Below, in pieces: positions 8,686 through 17,847 of a DNA stretch of 64,000 bases (positions are counted from its first letter, which is position 1; every line of letters begins with the position of its first letter). Source of the stretch: UBA2185 sp964564625 (GTDB lineage: Bacteria > Desulfobacterota > Syntrophia > Syntrophales > UBA2185); contig CAZMBE010000017.1 in NCBI GenBank assembly GCA_964564625.1, positions 1 to 64,000 of the forward strand. Reading direction: 5' to 3'. A program made the position numbers and the translations under genes. A model generated the notes under the pieces. It searched no databases. It saw only the letters and a program-made list of their open reading frames with translations, and was not told where the DNA came from.

Positions 8686-9317
8686 CGGAAGAGCAACGTT
8701 GGGGCATCAAGCGTAAGCAGGGCTATGCCGTCGTGGGGCTCGATGTGAAGATAGCGGATCACATGGGAAAAGAGCTTCCCTGGGACGGAAAAGCTTCGGG
8801 TGAGATTCTTATTCGAGGTCCCTGGATTACGGCAAAATATTACAATGCCCCCGGAACGGAAGGGCAGTTCACCGCGGACGGATACTGGAAAAGCGGGGAT
8901 GCGGGAACGATAGATGAAGAAGGGTACGTAAAGATTACCGACCGGGTGAAAGACCTCATCAAGAGCGGCGGCGAATGGATTTTTCCCGTGGACATGGAAA
9001 ACGAGATTGTTTCCCACCCGGCGGTTGCCGACGCGGCGGTGATGGATGTGAGCCATCCGAAATGGGAGGAGAGGCCCATTGCCCTGGTGGTGCTGAGACC
9101 GGAGCAGAAAGGGGAAGTATCGAAAAAAGATATTCTCGCGCGCCTCATGCGCAAGAAATTCGCCAAGTGGCAGCTTCCCGAGGCAGTGATGTTTGTCGAC
9201 ACTATTCCTAAAACCAGTGTGGGAAAAATCGACAAGAAGGTCATCAGGGAGCAGTACAAGGACATTTACATGGCAAGCAGGTAGGGTGTGTACGGTGTGG
9301 TTTTCATGAACCTGTCC

Positions 9318-9356
9318 GAGCCGCCTCATCTTCCGGTGAGGCGGCTCTCCTTGTTT
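9318..9356. terminator. Bidirectional rho-independent terminator
   Basis: Perfect 11-bp stem GAGCCGCCTCA/TGAGGCGGCTC with an 8-nt loop, followed by TCCTTGTTTT. It lies between the convergent ligase fragment and the fadJ-like gene. Confidence 0.85.
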
Positions 9357-11495
9357 TCAACCAACCAATTTTCTCTTTTCCTTAGCCGCGGAAACGAGAT
9401 AGGGCGCAGCCCTGAAACGTGATCCCCATTTTGATTCAAGCTTTCCCATCGCGTCCACAACTCGATCAGCACCTATCTCATCGATGGCATGAAGGGGGCC
9501 GCCCCTGAAGGGGGGAAATCCGATGCCGAAGATCATGCCCATCTCTGCATCCACTGTATTTGTTACGATATTTTCGCCCATGCAGAATCCTACTTCATTG
9601 AGCAGGTACATGATTATTCTTTCCTCTATGTCTTCCTTTGTTAATTTCCTGTCAACCCGCGACGCGAATAATGGATACACGGTCTCGTCAACCGCTTTCT
9701 TCTTGCCTTCCTCATATATATAAAAGCCCCTGCCGTTCTTTCTTCCAAGCCTGCCGTCTGCGACGGTTACCTTCGTGAGTTCATCGGAGAATCTGTCCGG
9801 ATAGGCCTGCGCCATGACTGTCGTCACATGGGCGCCCACGTCGTGACCAACCTCATCGAGGAGAGTGATGGGGCCAACAGGGAACCCGTATTCGACGATT
9901 ACTTCATCGATCGTTTTCACATCGGCGCCGTCATTCAAGCATCTGAGGGCCTCTACGAGGTAAGCACCCACAGCTCTTGTCGTGTAGAAACCGTAACAGT
10001 CATTCACTACAATGGGAAGTTTTTTTGTCGCGTGTGCAACGGCTACTGCCGTCACGACAGTATTTTCTGAAGTCTTCACACCCTTAATGATTTCGAGGAG
10101 AGGCATCCGGTTGACCGGTGAAAAGTAGTGCATACCGAGGAAATATTCCGGCCTTCCCGAGGCTTTCGCGAGCTCGGTAATGGCCAGCGACGATGTGTTG
10201 GATGCAAAGACGCATTGTTCCGGTATATATTTTTCCACTTCTTTAATTGTAGTGTGCTTGAGATCCATGTTCTCAAAAACGGCTTCAATCACCATGTCGA
10301 CATCACCGAATGCATCGTAGTCCAAAGTAGGCGTAAGAAGTGACATCGTTTCCTCCATTTTCGATTCGGTCATTCTCCCTTTCTGGACATCCTGAGCCAG
10401 GATTCCCCGGATTAACTGAATCCCCCGTTTCAATGCGTCATCGCTCACGTCTTTTATGACAGCTCTCCTGCCGGAAGCGATGATGCTGTGCGCGATCCCT
10501 GATCCCATGAGACCCGCGCCAAGGACGCCTACTTTTTTCACATGCGCCGGTTTGATGGACCGGTCGGAAGACCCATAGACTTTGGTCATCTCGTTCCGCA
10601 TCAGGAAGAGATCAACAAGGCTCCTGGCTTCAGGGCTGCAGAGGACTTCGGCAAAAACAGCCTGCTCGGTTTCCAGTCCTGATCTGAAACCTTTCTCCGC
10701 ACCCTTTTCCACGGCATCGATAATTTTCATGGGTGCGCGTACATGGCCCTTTGTCTGCTTCAATGTCATCTGACGCACCATGTCAAAGATTTCCCTTCTG
10801 GTTTCCGGATTTTTCTCATCATCAGTAATTCCGTAACGGTAGTCGCCGGCAGACCAGGGTCTTCTGTAATCTGCACCGGAGCGTATTTTTTCCATGAGAA
10901 ATTTTTTGACCTCGTCTGCAAATCCCTGGGCGGGCAGGACGGCATCTATCATTCCCTTATTGAACGCTTCGTCCGGTTTCACTGATTTCCCTGCACAGGC
11001 AAGCTGAAGGGCGTTCTGTATGCCCACAAGAGCCGGCAGCCTCTGGGTCCCGCCACCGCCGGGAAGCACACCTAACTTGACCTCGGGAAGGCCAATCTGT
11101 ACCGACTTGTGGTCCGTGGCGACCCGCCATTTGCACGCCATGGCCAGCTCCAATCCCCCGCCAAGGCACACTCCATTAATTGCTGCGATTGTATGCATCT
11201 TCAAATCTTCAAGGCGGTTAAAAGGCACATGCGCATTTTTCGCAAAAGTTTTGCACTCTTCAGGAGTCTTCAATGTCTTCAGCCACTTTATATCGGCGCC
11301 TGCAACAAAGACGCCCGGCTTTGCGCTTTCCAGGATGAGGCCCTTTATTCGGCCGTTTTTTTCTATCTGTCCCAGGATCTCAAGAAATTCATCCACGAAA
11401 ACGGCGGACAGGGTGTTGACTCGTTCGTCCGGGTTGTCAAAAATCAGGTGGGCGATACCGTCCTCTTCCAGTTTCAGATTCATTAATTTAGCCAT
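9357..11495 (-). CDS. fadJ: FadJ-like enoyl-CoA hydratase / 3-hydroxyacyl-CoA dehydrogenase fusion
   Basis: 712 residues, the usual size of the FadB/FadJ alpha subunit. Residues ~1-190 are a crotonase domain with the oxyanion-hole segments AGADIKWL and GVCLGGGLELAMA and the catalytic-Glu region GLPEVKLGVLPGGGG. From ~310 a Rossmann NAD domain follows (GVLGAGLMGSGIA), with the dehydrogenase His region MHYFSPV and a duplicated C-terminal helical domain. It catalyses two consecutive beta-oxidation steps in the cytoplasm. It lies downstream of the dehydrogenase and thiolase on the same strand, about 300 bp away, with a repeat-rich spacer between. Confidence 0.95.
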   Translation of the reverse strand: MAKLMNLKLEEDGIAHLIFDNPDERVNTLSAVFVDEFLEILGQIEKNGRIKGLILESAKPGVFVAGADIKWLKTLKTPEECKTFAKNAHVPFNRLEDLKMHTIAAINGVCLGGGLELAMACKWRVATDHKSVQIGLPEVKLGVLPGGGGTQRLPALVGIQNALQLACAGKSVKPDEAFNKGMIDAVLPAQGFADEVKKFLMEKIRSGADYRRPWSAGDYRYGITDDEKNPETRREIFDMVRQMTLKQTKGHVRAPMKIIDAVEKGAEKGFRSGLETEQAVFAEVLCSPEARSLVDLFLMRNEMTKVYGSSDRSIKPAHVKKVGVLGAGLMGSGIAHSIIASGRRAVIKDVSDDALKRGIQLIRGILAQDVQKGRMTESKMEETMSLLTPTLDYDAFGDVDMVIEAVFENMDLKHTTIKEVEKYIPEQCVFASNTSSLAITELAKASGRPEYFLGMHYFSPVNRMPLLEIIKGVKTSENTVVTAVAVAHATKKLPIVVNDCYGFYTTRAVGAYLVEALRCLNDGADVKTIDEVIVEYGFPVGPITLLDEVGHDVGAHVTTVMAQAYPDRFSDELTKVTVADGRLGRKNGRGFYIYEEGKKKAVDETVYPLFASRVDRKLTKEDIEERIIMYLLNEVGFCMGENIVTNTVDAEMGMIFGIGFPPFRGGPLHAIDEIGADRVVDAMGKLESKWGSRFRAAPYLVSAAKEKRKLVG

Positions 11496-11518
11496 ATCCT
11501 TCTCCTTTTACATAAAGG

Positions 11519-11638
11519 GACTGTTGAAAAACGCCCATATGCTTTGTTGCGCTACGGCCCTCAGTGCTCACGTATTTGCCATATACGCTCCGCGCTTCGG
11601 TCCTTGCGCGCCTCGCATCTCGACATTTTTGAACAGTC
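11519..11638. repeat. 120-bp intergenic repeat with terminal inverted repeats (MITE-like)
   Basis: The ends are GACTGTTGAAAAACG (11519-11533) and the complement of GACTGTTCAAAAATG (11624-11638), matching at 13 of 15 positions. The interior has CG-rich words such as GCTCCGCGCTTCGG and TTGCGCGCCTCGCATCT. Elements with these ends are, to my knowledge, scattered through deltaproteobacterial genomes. It has no reading frame, so it would be a non-autonomous element or structured spacer. Confidence 0.65.
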
Positions 11639-11665
11639 TCTGAAAAATGTGGTTCTAAACATCTT

Positions 11666-11798
11666 CTTGAATCCTTGGCCCCTTGAACCCTTCATCACAG
11701 GGTCCGAGGATTCCAGGGTTCAAGGATTCAAGTGTTTGATTTTCAATCACCCGACTTCTCTGTTTTTCACGTGTACCCTGGACCCCTTGAACCCTTTT
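11666..11798. repeat. Imperfect palindrome and third copy of a CCCTTGAACCC word
   Basis: CTTGAATCCTTGG.CCCTTGAACCC (11666-11691) pairs imperfectly with AGGGTTCAAGGATTCAAG (11715-11732), and a third CCCCTTGAACCC lies at 11783-11794. It fills the spacer up to the end of the acyl-CoA dehydrogenase gene. Confidence 0.6.
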
Positions 11799-12943
11799 CA
11801 TAGTTCCATCATTCGTCCTACGATCACTTTCATTACCTCGGTTGTACCCGCGAATATCGGTATTACCCTTACGTCCCTCGCAAACCGGCAGATAGGGTAT
11901 TCCTCCATGTATCCATAACCTCCGTGGAGCTGCACGCATTGGTAGGCCACCCGGTTGGCCATTTCGGGAATCCATGCCTTTGCCATGGAGACTTTCATTA
12001 CGATATCTTCCCCGGCAATGTAGTCTTCGATAAGAGCATCAAGGAAAGTCCTTCCCAGCTCAATTTCCGTGGCCATCTCGACGATCTTGAAGGTATTGTG
12101 CTGGAACGAGCTGACGGGCTTTCCGAAAACCGTTCTTTCTCTTGAGTACTTGATCGTCATCCGGAGCATGGCTTCCGCCATGGATTGAGCCATAATTGAC
12201 GCGATAAGCCTTTCACCCTGTAAATTCTGCATAAGGAAATAGAATCCCTGACCTTCCTTGCCCAGCAGATTCGAGGCGGGAACCCTGCAGTCCACGAAAC
12301 TAAGCTCTGCAGTATCCTGGCTATGAAGACCCATCTTCTGAAGGTTACGGCCTTTTTCAAAGCCGGGGGCACCGTCCTCGACACATATAAGGCTTATGCC
12401 CTTGTAAGGGGGGGTTGCCTTTGTATCCGTCTTCACTGCAACGATGACAAGATCACAGTTAATGCCATTGGATATGAAGGTCTTCTGGCCGTTTATAATG
12501 TATTCATCGCCGTCTTTCACCGCGGTTGCCCTGATGGCGGCAAGATCGGAACCCGCACCAGGTTCCGTCATGGCGATAGCCGTAATAATATCGCCGGTGG
12601 CACAGCCGGGGAGCCAGCGCATCTTCTGTTCATCATTGCCGAAACTGTGAAGATAGGGAACGATGATATCGCTGTGAAGTCCCGCAGTAAGGCCGTTCGC
12701 CGCGATATATGACAGCTCTTCATTTATAACAACCGAGTACGCAAAATCCGCATTCGAGCCCCCGTATTTTTCTTCCAGCCAGGGGCAGAGAAATCCATTT
12801 TCACCCATCTTCTTCCAGACATCCCTGGGCATGATTCCTTCGTGTTCCCATTTCTCAATGAACGGGACAACCTCTCTTTCCAGGAATTTTTTAAAGCTCT
12901 CACGAAATATCTGGTGCTCTTCCTTAAATATTTTCCTCGACAT
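11798..12943 (-). CDS. Acyl-CoA dehydrogenase (long-chain type)
   Basis: 381 residues with the three ACAD domains: N-terminal helices with YGGSNADFAY, the FAD-binding strand region (AIAMTEPGAGSDLA, INGQKTFISNG) and the C-terminal helical domain with the RTVFGKPVSSFQ and QLHGGYGYMEEYP signatures. At the position of the medium-chain catalytic Glu (YEGT) it has FAGT. A Glu in QSMAEAML fits the alternative long-chain/isovaleryl position, so activity is expected. It makes the enoyl-CoA and passes electrons to an electron-transferring flavoprotein, not encoded here. Its start is 14 bp after the thiolase stop, with ribosome-binding site AAGGAG. Confidence 0.92.
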   Translation of the reverse strand: MSRKIFKEEHQIFRESFKKFLEREVVPFIEKWEHEGIMPRDVWKKMGENGFLCPWLEEKYGGSNADFAYSVVINEELSYIAANGLTAGLHSDIIVPYLHSFGNDEQKMRWLPGCATGDIITAIAMTEPGAGSDLAAIRATAVKDGDEYIINGQKTFISNGINCDLVIVAVKTDTKATPPYKGISLICVEDGAPGFEKGRNLQKMGLHSQDTAELSFVDCRVPASNLLGKEGQGFYFLMQNLQGERLIASIMAQSMAEAMLRMTIKYSRERTVFGKPVSSFQHNTFKIVEMATEIELGRTFLDALIEDYIAGEDIVMKVSMAKAWIPEMANRVAYQCVQLHGGYGYMEEYPICRFARDVRVIPIFAGTTEVMKVIVGRMMEL

Positions 12944-12957
12944 GAAACATCTCCTTT

Positions 12958-14178
12958 TTACTCAACCTTCAGTATAATCGCCTCGCCCTGCGCAAGGCCT
13001 CCGCAGATGGAAGCCACTCCATATCCGCCGCCCCTTCTTCTTAGCTCGTACGCCAGGGTCATGGTGATTCTCGCGGCGCTTGCACCCACGGGGTGACCGA
13101 TGGCGATGGCGCCGCCGTTTACATTGGTCTTCTCCTGGAGCTCCAGCCACTTCTTTTCATTGCCATCGGCGAGTATCTTTGTCGAAACGAGAGGCATGGC
13201 TGCGAAGGCCTCGTTAATCTCAATCAGACTCATCTCGTCTATGGTCATCCCTGCTTTTTTTAAGACCTGCTTGATACTCAGGGCGGGGATCACCGCAATT
13301 TCCCGCGGAATTGTGGCAGTTCCGATAGACGCGATGATGGTTGCCAGGGGCTTCAATTTTTTTTCTTCCGCCTTCTTCCTCGTCATGAAAAGAAGGGCAC
13401 TGGAACCGGCACTGATAGGCGGAGCATTGCCGGCGGTAACCGTAGGGCTGCCATACACGGGTTTCAGTTTGGCCAGGGCTTCCATGCTTGTTTTCCGGGG
13501 CGCTTCATCCTTTTCAATAACAACAGGGTCACCTTTTTTCTGCGGAACGACAACCGGTATGATTTCTTCACCAATCTTAAATTTACCTTCCGCGAACGCT
13601 TTTGCATAGCGTTCCTGGGATTTCACCGCCCATTCATCCTGCATATTTCGCGAAACGCCATGTTCCAGAGCTACTTCCCCCGCGTCAACGGATACAGGGG
13701 CGAAGCCTTTGGCGGTGTAGCCAAGTTCGAACAGGTTGTCCATGAGGCGTATGTGTCCGATCCGAACGCCCTTCCGAAGGCCAGGAGCCAGGTGGGGCGC
13801 CCGCGGCATATTCTCGGCACCGACGGCCATGCAAACCTCAGCATCTCCCGCCTTGATGGCCCGATAGCCCATACGAAGTGCTGTCAAAGAGGAGCAGCAT
13901 GCGCGGTCCAGGGTGACAGACAGGATCTCCGGCGGAAACCCGGCCAGGAGGGAAGCCTGGCGGACGGGAATGTCTGTCTCCAGGGCCATCTCCGCCATGA
14001 CACAGCTCCCGTAGTTGATCTCATCTACATCCTCCGGTTTGACACCCACCCGTCGGATAACCTCATTCATGACTATGACCGCAAGGTCAATGCTCGAAAT
14101 GTCCACCATGGCCGAATCGAAGCGGCTGAAAGGGGTTCTCACGGCGCTGACAATTACGATATCATCTTTATTTTCCAT
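12958..14178 (-). CDS. Acetyl-CoA acyltransferase (thiolase)
   Basis: 406 residues, typical for thiolase II/FadA. The nucleophilic Cys is in DRACCSSLTAL near residue 90. The C-terminal catalytic residues are in INEAFAAM, the His in GHPVGASAARI, and the acid/base Cys in CGGLAQGEA. It cleaves 3-ketoacyl-CoA to acetyl-CoA at the end of each beta-oxidation round, or runs in reverse in synthesis. The ATG at 14178 follows GGAGC. It is closely coupled to the acyl-CoA dehydrogenase. Confidence 0.93.
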   Translation of the reverse strand: MENKDDIVIVSAVRTPFSRFDSAMVDISSIDLAVIVMNEVIRRVGVKPEDVDEINYGSCVMAEMALETDIPVRQASLLAGFPPEILSVTLDRACCSSLTALRMGYRAIKAGDAEVCMAVGAENMPRAPHLAPGLRKGVRIGHIRLMDNLFELGYTAKGFAPVSVDAGEVALEHGVSRNMQDEWAVKSQERYAKAFAEGKFKIGEEIIPVVVPQKKGDPVVIEKDEAPRKTSMEALAKLKPVYGSPTVTAGNAPPISAGSSALLFMTRKKAEEKKLKPLATIIASIGTATIPREIAVIPALSIKQVLKKAGMTIDEMSLIEINEAFAAMPLVSTKILADGNEKKWLELQEKTNVNGGAIAIGHPVGASAARITMTLAYELRRRGGGYGVASICGGLAQGEAIILKVE

Positions 14179-14252
14179 ATGTTCAGCTCCAATCTATTTT
14201 TTCTCTACCATTTTATCCATGACATTGACGGACAGCGGAACAGGGGAAACTA

Positions 14253-14657
14253 TCAGGCGGAAAGCACCATTTGCGTTTGAATGACGATTGCGCAAAGCTT
14301 ACCGTTCTCAGACTTTACGAGCGTTTGCCACACCATGGTGGTCTTGCCGCGATGAAGCGGGGTGCACTCGCCGATGATACGCGTGCCGAGAGGCGCGGCG
14401 CCTAAAAAGTTGGTTTTGGACTCGATGGTCGTTGTGCGTGAGCCCTGCGCGATGTTGACAAACGTAGCCACACCGCCAAGAGTGTCGGCAAAAGCCATAA
14501 GTGCGCCGCCATGAAGAATTTCCCCGACAGTGCACAGATCCGGGCGAACCTCCATTGATGCAACGACGCGCTCAGGTGTGACTTCGGTCAGTTCCATTCC
14601 CATTAATCCGGGGAATAGGGGTTTGATAAATTCTTGAATGGACTCTATGATACTCAT
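14253..14657 (-). CDS. PaaI-type hotdog-fold thioesterase
   Basis: 134 residues, single hotdog domain. The segment EILHGGALMAFADTLGGVAT is the family signature with active-site HGG and an Asp on the central helix. The C-terminal strands include TTIESKTNFLGAA. Predicted to hydrolyse acyl-CoA esters in the cytoplasm, probably to relieve stalled acyl-CoA. Same strand as the beta-oxidation genes, 74 bp upstream of the thiolase. Ribosome-binding site GAGGAGA. Confidence 0.88.
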   Translation of the reverse strand: MSIIESIQEFIKPLFPGLMGMELTEVTPERVVASMEVRPDLCTVGEILHGGALMAFADTLGGVATFVNIAQGSRTTTIESKTNFLGAAPLGTRIIGECTPLHRGKTTMVWQTLVKSENGKLCAIVIQTQMVLSA

Positions 14658-14751
14658 TCCTTGTCTCCTCTCGATTATAATAGTTCACGCCCAATAGTGA
14701 TAAAAAAAAGGCTTAGGGATCAGCCTCGTGATATGTTCACCATATAAGCAC

Positions 14752-14784
14752 GAAACCCCGATCTCTTTTGAGAAACAGGGTTTC
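14752..14784 (-). terminator. Weak hairpin downstream of citrate synthase
   Basis: GAAACCC/GGGTTTC, 7 bp, around a 19-nt loop. No clear U run, so termination is only possible. Confidence 0.3.
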
Positions 14785-14938
14785 AGACATCAAATCCATA
14801 GATCCCTCATGCAGGGTTGATGGTTCAGGGATTATACATTACCCGCGAAGCATATGCGTTATCGATTATCATGATTTACATGAGAAATCTACTGTGAAAA
14901 GGAGAACCTGATAGCTGCCGAGACGGCGCACCGGCCCT

Positions 14939-16081
14939 TCATCGTTTTTCTATGGGAATATAGGCCCGGGGTTCAGGGCCGGCCCACAGGCTTTCCGGGC
15001 GATAGATGCGGTTATCGTTCCTTTGTTCAAGAATATGGGCAAGCCATCCCGAAACCCTGCCCACAGCGAAGATCGGGGTAAAAAGAATGGCAGGAATACC
15101 CAGCAGGCGATAGACGGCGCCGGAGTAAAAATCCACATTCGGATAAATGGGCTTTCCGGCAGTTTCCATTTTACCGCGGAATATTTTTTCAACTTCCTGC
15201 AAAATTTCGTAGTATCGGAAGTCCTGTTTCTTTTCAGAGAGCTGGACAAGATATTTTTGTATGATGTTCGCCCGCGGGTCTTTTGCTTTATATTCACGGT
15301 GCCCCATGCCCATCACCTTCCTCTTATGGGCAAGGGCTTTGTCCATCCATGGGGCCACATTCTTCTTGTCTCCGATTTCCTCGGCCATTTCGATCACGCG
15401 CTGGTTTGCCCCTCCATGAAGCGAACCATACAGCGCCCCGATGGCACTCGAGATACTGCAGTAACACGTGGATAGTGTTGACGCGACAACCCGCGCGGCA
15501 AACGTGGATGCGTTAAAATCATGTTCCGCGTGGAGGAGAAGGCACTTGTCCATGATTTCCCCTTCGAGAGGGTCCGGCTCGGTTCCATGGAGCATGTACA
15601 GGAAATTCGCCCCGTGCGAGAGGTCCATGCGCGGTGGCACATATTCCTTGTTTTCCCGGTAGCGGCCGTAGGTTGCAGTAACGCTCGCAAGCTGCGATAC
15701 CTGATACAGGGTATCGCGGCAGTTGCAGGTGGCGGAATGCTGAATGCGGTGTTTCACATACCCGCTCAAGTAGGAAACAGATGACTGCAATAGTTCCATC
15801 GGATGGGCGGATGCCGGGAATGACCGGATCATATCAAGTACCGGCTGAACAAGGGGACGGCTTTCCCGCATCCTTTTAGAAAAATCCTTCATTTCGGCAG
15901 CCGTCGGAAGCTTCTCGTAAAGAAGCATGTAGCACACTTCCTCGTAGTTTGAGTAGGCGGCGAGATCTTCTATAGAATAACCCCGGTAGTAAAGCTTTCC
16001 CTTCGCGCCATCGACTTTACAAATGCGGCTTTCATCAGCAACTACCCCTTCAAGGCCTTTGGAAAATGGTTTGTTTCCCAT
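14939..16081 (-). CDS. Citrate synthase family protein (citrate or 2-methylcitrate synthase)
   Basis: 380 residues, the short bacterial/archaeal dimeric type. The catalytic residues are visible: LLHAEHDFNASTFAARV (first His), GSLHGGAN (second His) and GMGHREYKAKDPRA (third His region), with the C-terminal Asp in NVDFYSGAVY. It condenses acetyl-CoA, or propionyl-CoA in methylcitrate synthases, with oxaloacetate. Its position next to thiolase suggests use of beta-oxidation acetyl-CoA, but the sequence does not separate the two substrates. Ribosome-binding site AAAGGAG. About 280 bp separate it from the thioesterase, so it may be its own transcript. Confidence 0.92.
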   Translation of the reverse strand: MGNKPFSKGLEGVVADESRICKVDGAKGKLYYRGYSIEDLAAYSNYEEVCYMLLYEKLPTAAEMKDFSKRMRESRPLVQPVLDMIRSFPASAHPMELLQSSVSYLSGYVKHRIQHSATCNCRDTLYQVSQLASVTATYGRYRENKEYVPPRMDLSHGANFLYMLHGTEPDPLEGEIMDKCLLLHAEHDFNASTFAARVVASTLSTCYCSISSAIGALYGSLHGGANQRVIEMAEEIGDKKNVAPWMDKALAHKRKVMGMGHREYKAKDPRANIIQKYLVQLSEKKQDFRYYEILQEVEKIFRGKMETAGKPIYPNVDFYSGAVYRLLGIPAILFTPIFAVGRVSGWLAHILEQRNDNRIYRPESLWAGPEPRAYIPIEKR

Positions 16082-16154
16082 GTGAACTCCTTTTTCGTCG
16101 CAGGATTATTGTGCATAACAATTTCTGAAACATCTCAAATCGCAGCCTGCCTCA

Positions 16155-16496
16155 CTACCCCCGAAACACGGAGAGCGCAACGGGGATGAAAAACAAGACA
16201 GACAACGCAATAACGGCCAGGCAACTTACATCTATCCATTTTTCATACTTCAGCAGATCTTCATCCCAGCTACTGTTCTCTATAAAACGCCTGAATCCGG
16301 CAGCGAGCCCATTCCCGCAGCGTGCTGCGGGGTAAGCGAGCGAATGGAGAACATTGCTATTTCTTAAGGATCGAAGATTCTCCGCAGTTTTTGCGGAGAG
16401 CTTCATTTTCTTCACAGGATTTGTTTTTGATATGATGCCCCTCGATCTCAATCTTACGATTTCTGTTTCATTGACTCTGAGTGCTTTGATTTCCAT
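16155..16496 (-). CDS. Small hypothetical protein with one C-terminal membrane segment
   Basis: 113 residues, unrecognised. A basic N-terminal half (KALRVNETEIVRLRSRG) is followed by one hydrophobic segment at ~91-110 (VSCLAVIALSVLFFIPVALSV), as in tail-anchored proteins. A strong ribosome-binding site (GAGGAGG, 7 nt before the ATG) supports translation. A short inverted repeat (GCAGCGTGCTGC) lies within the frame near 16317-16330. It stands alone between citrate synthase and the beta-helix gene. Confidence 0.5.
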   Translation of the reverse strand: MEIKALRVNETEIVRLRSRGIISKTNPVKKMKLSAKTAENLRSLRNSNVLHSLAYPAARCGNGLAAGFRRFIENSSWDEDLLKYEKWIDVSCLAVIALSVLFFIPVALSVFRG

Positions 16497-16837
16497 AATC
16501 GAACCTCCTCAAATCAATTTCAACACAACATATTGTGGTTATTCTGTATCATACTACAATATATAGTGCAAGAATTATTTTTTTACTTTCCCTTAACCAT
16601 GGAATCCAGGTTTCAGCCCGGACTCCCACCATGCATGTATACGCTGCAGTATATCTGGACTGGCACGGCATTCTATGAACAGTACGCAGACTTTTTCTTC
16701 ATGGATAGCCGCGCGGTGGGGAGGATAAAGGAGAAAAAAAGGTGAAAGGTTACCTGCCTGATGATCAGCGGAGGGAACATTAGCCCCTCCCCTACAAGAC
16801 GTCGCAAGGCGCCCGCGAAAGACTGCAGGTTACAACA
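16497..16837. other. Intergenic region, no gene seen
   Basis: AT-rich, with an imperfect CACAACATATTGTG dyad near 16522 upstream of the small membrane-protein gene. No frame here has a convincing start. Confidence 0.5.
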
Positions 16838-17698
16838 TCAATTGTTATTTCCTATGTCTGTGCCGCCCGTGTATGGCGTTGCAACACCGCTTGTAATGTT
16901 ATCACCGTATTTGCCTGTGCTGCTGTCGTAATACACTCCGAAATTCATGTTTGAGATACGGTTGTTTTTAACGAGAACGTCATTTGATGTAATGGTATAA
17001 ACTCCATACGATGCGCCGGTACCTACTGCGGAGTTCCTTATCCTGTTTCCCTCCACCACGGCTCCATCGGAACCGGAGACCAGGACTCCAAAGGCATTTC
17101 CTGAGCTTCGCACTTTTGTGTTATGTATATTGTTGTTGATCACCTCGTTCCCGGGACCGGATATGAGGATGCCGCGGGCAGAATTAACATCGCCATATGA
17201 ACTCCCGCCCGTAGAAACCACCTTGTTGTTGCGTATTATGTTTCCACTGCCAACAACCCTTATCCCTGTATAGGTATTGATGTCGCACCGTATATTCTCG
17301 ACTATATTGCCATGGGAAGTGGTGTAGGGGGAGTCGTCATCGAGCCATATCCCCCACATAAAACCGCGTATAGTTCCGTTTTTGATGGTGATGTTCTTCA
17401 GCTGATAACCATAAATGCCATTGGCCTGAGTGCCTGTACCCGCTCCCAGTCCACCGATCTCGTGGCCGTTTAGGTCAAGGACCACATTATGGGCGTTGAT
17501 GGTGATGGCGGAGCCTGAAGTCATGCGTGTCGCCAGGTTCGCGGTTAGACAATACACCCCTTGGCTCTCGATGGTGTACGGCAAAGAAGTGATGGACATA
17601 CAGTTGACGGTTTCCGCGTATGCGGGAGCGCCTGCAAGTGCCATGATACAACAGAAACCTATAACACCGCTCCATAATTTATTCCTGCCCCTCTTCAT
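16838..17698 (-). CDS. Secreted right-handed parallel beta-helix protein
   Basis: 286 residues. A Sec signal peptide (residues 1-28, ending GAPAYA-E) precedes a chain of pectate-lyase-like beta-helix turns recognisable as repeating N/G-rich strands: VVLDLNGHEIGG, NITIKNGTIRG, NIVENIRCD, NIIRNNKV, NEVINNNI, AVVEGNRI, VLVKNNRI. Such proteins bind or cleave polysaccharide outside the cell. No catalytic residues are certain, and a purely structural role is possible. The ribosome-binding site is GAGG 6 nt before the ATG. It is divergent from the acyltransferase cassette, with facing promoters. Confidence 0.8.
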   Translation of the reverse strand: MKRGRNKLWSGVIGFCCIMALAGAPAYAETVNCMSITSLPYTIESQGVYCLTANLATRMTSGSAITINAHNVVLDLNGHEIGGLGAGTGTQANGIYGYQLKNITIKNGTIRGFMWGIWLDDDSPYTTSHGNIVENIRCDINTYTGIRVVGSGNIIRNNKVVSTGGSSYGDVNSARGILISGPGNEVINNNIHNTKVRSSGNAFGVLVSGSDGAVVEGNRIRNSAVGTGASYGVYTITSNDVLVKNNRISNMNFGVYYDSSTGKYGDNITSGVATPYTGGTDIGNNN

Positions 17699-17732
17699 GC
17701 CACCTCATCCTTTTTTCAATTATTATATAACT

Positions 17733-17761
17733 ATACTAAACCAGGATACATCACTTGTCAA
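17733..17761 (-). promoter_or_regulatory. Promoter of the beta-helix gene
   Basis: On the minus strand TTGACA (17761-17756), 17-nt spacer, TAGTAT (17738-17733), about 35 nt before the start codon. Confidence 0.5.
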
Positions 17762-17812
17762 ACCCCTCTGCCACGTGAGATTACCATAACAACGTCCCGC
17801 GACATACTGTTA

Positions 17813-17841
17813 TTGACACATAACCACCTTTCTTATATAAA
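17813..17841 (+). promoter_or_regulatory. Strong sigma70-type promoter of the acyltransferase/E1/MFS cassette
   Basis: TTGACA (17813-17818), 17-nt spacer, TATAAA (17836-17841). Predicted start near 17848, leaving a ~150-nt leader. Confidence 0.65.
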
Positions 17842-17847
17842 TTTTTA

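Larger units (their letters stand above)
8398..9284 (+). pseudogene. 3' half of an AMP-forming fatty acyl-CoA ligase, split by an assembly gap
   Basis: Homology to AlkK/FadD-like ligases begins abruptly near 8398 (PRVALMKGLYDRTDAE) and runs through IIYAYGAMET (A5), WKSGDAG and DRVKDLIKSGGEW (A7/A8) to PKTSVGKIDKK with the catalytic lysine (A10). The ~300 N-terminal residues, including the Ser/Thr/Gly-rich ATP loop, are absent. Upstream lies the aldo/keto reductase stop. Removing the 100 N and one copy of the flanking 55-bp duplication (155 bp in all) joins both parts in one frame. So the internal break is artificial, but the missing 5' half is either a real deletion or a chimeric contig end. 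In function it would activate fatty acids for the beta-oxidation genes downstream. Confidence 0.85.
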
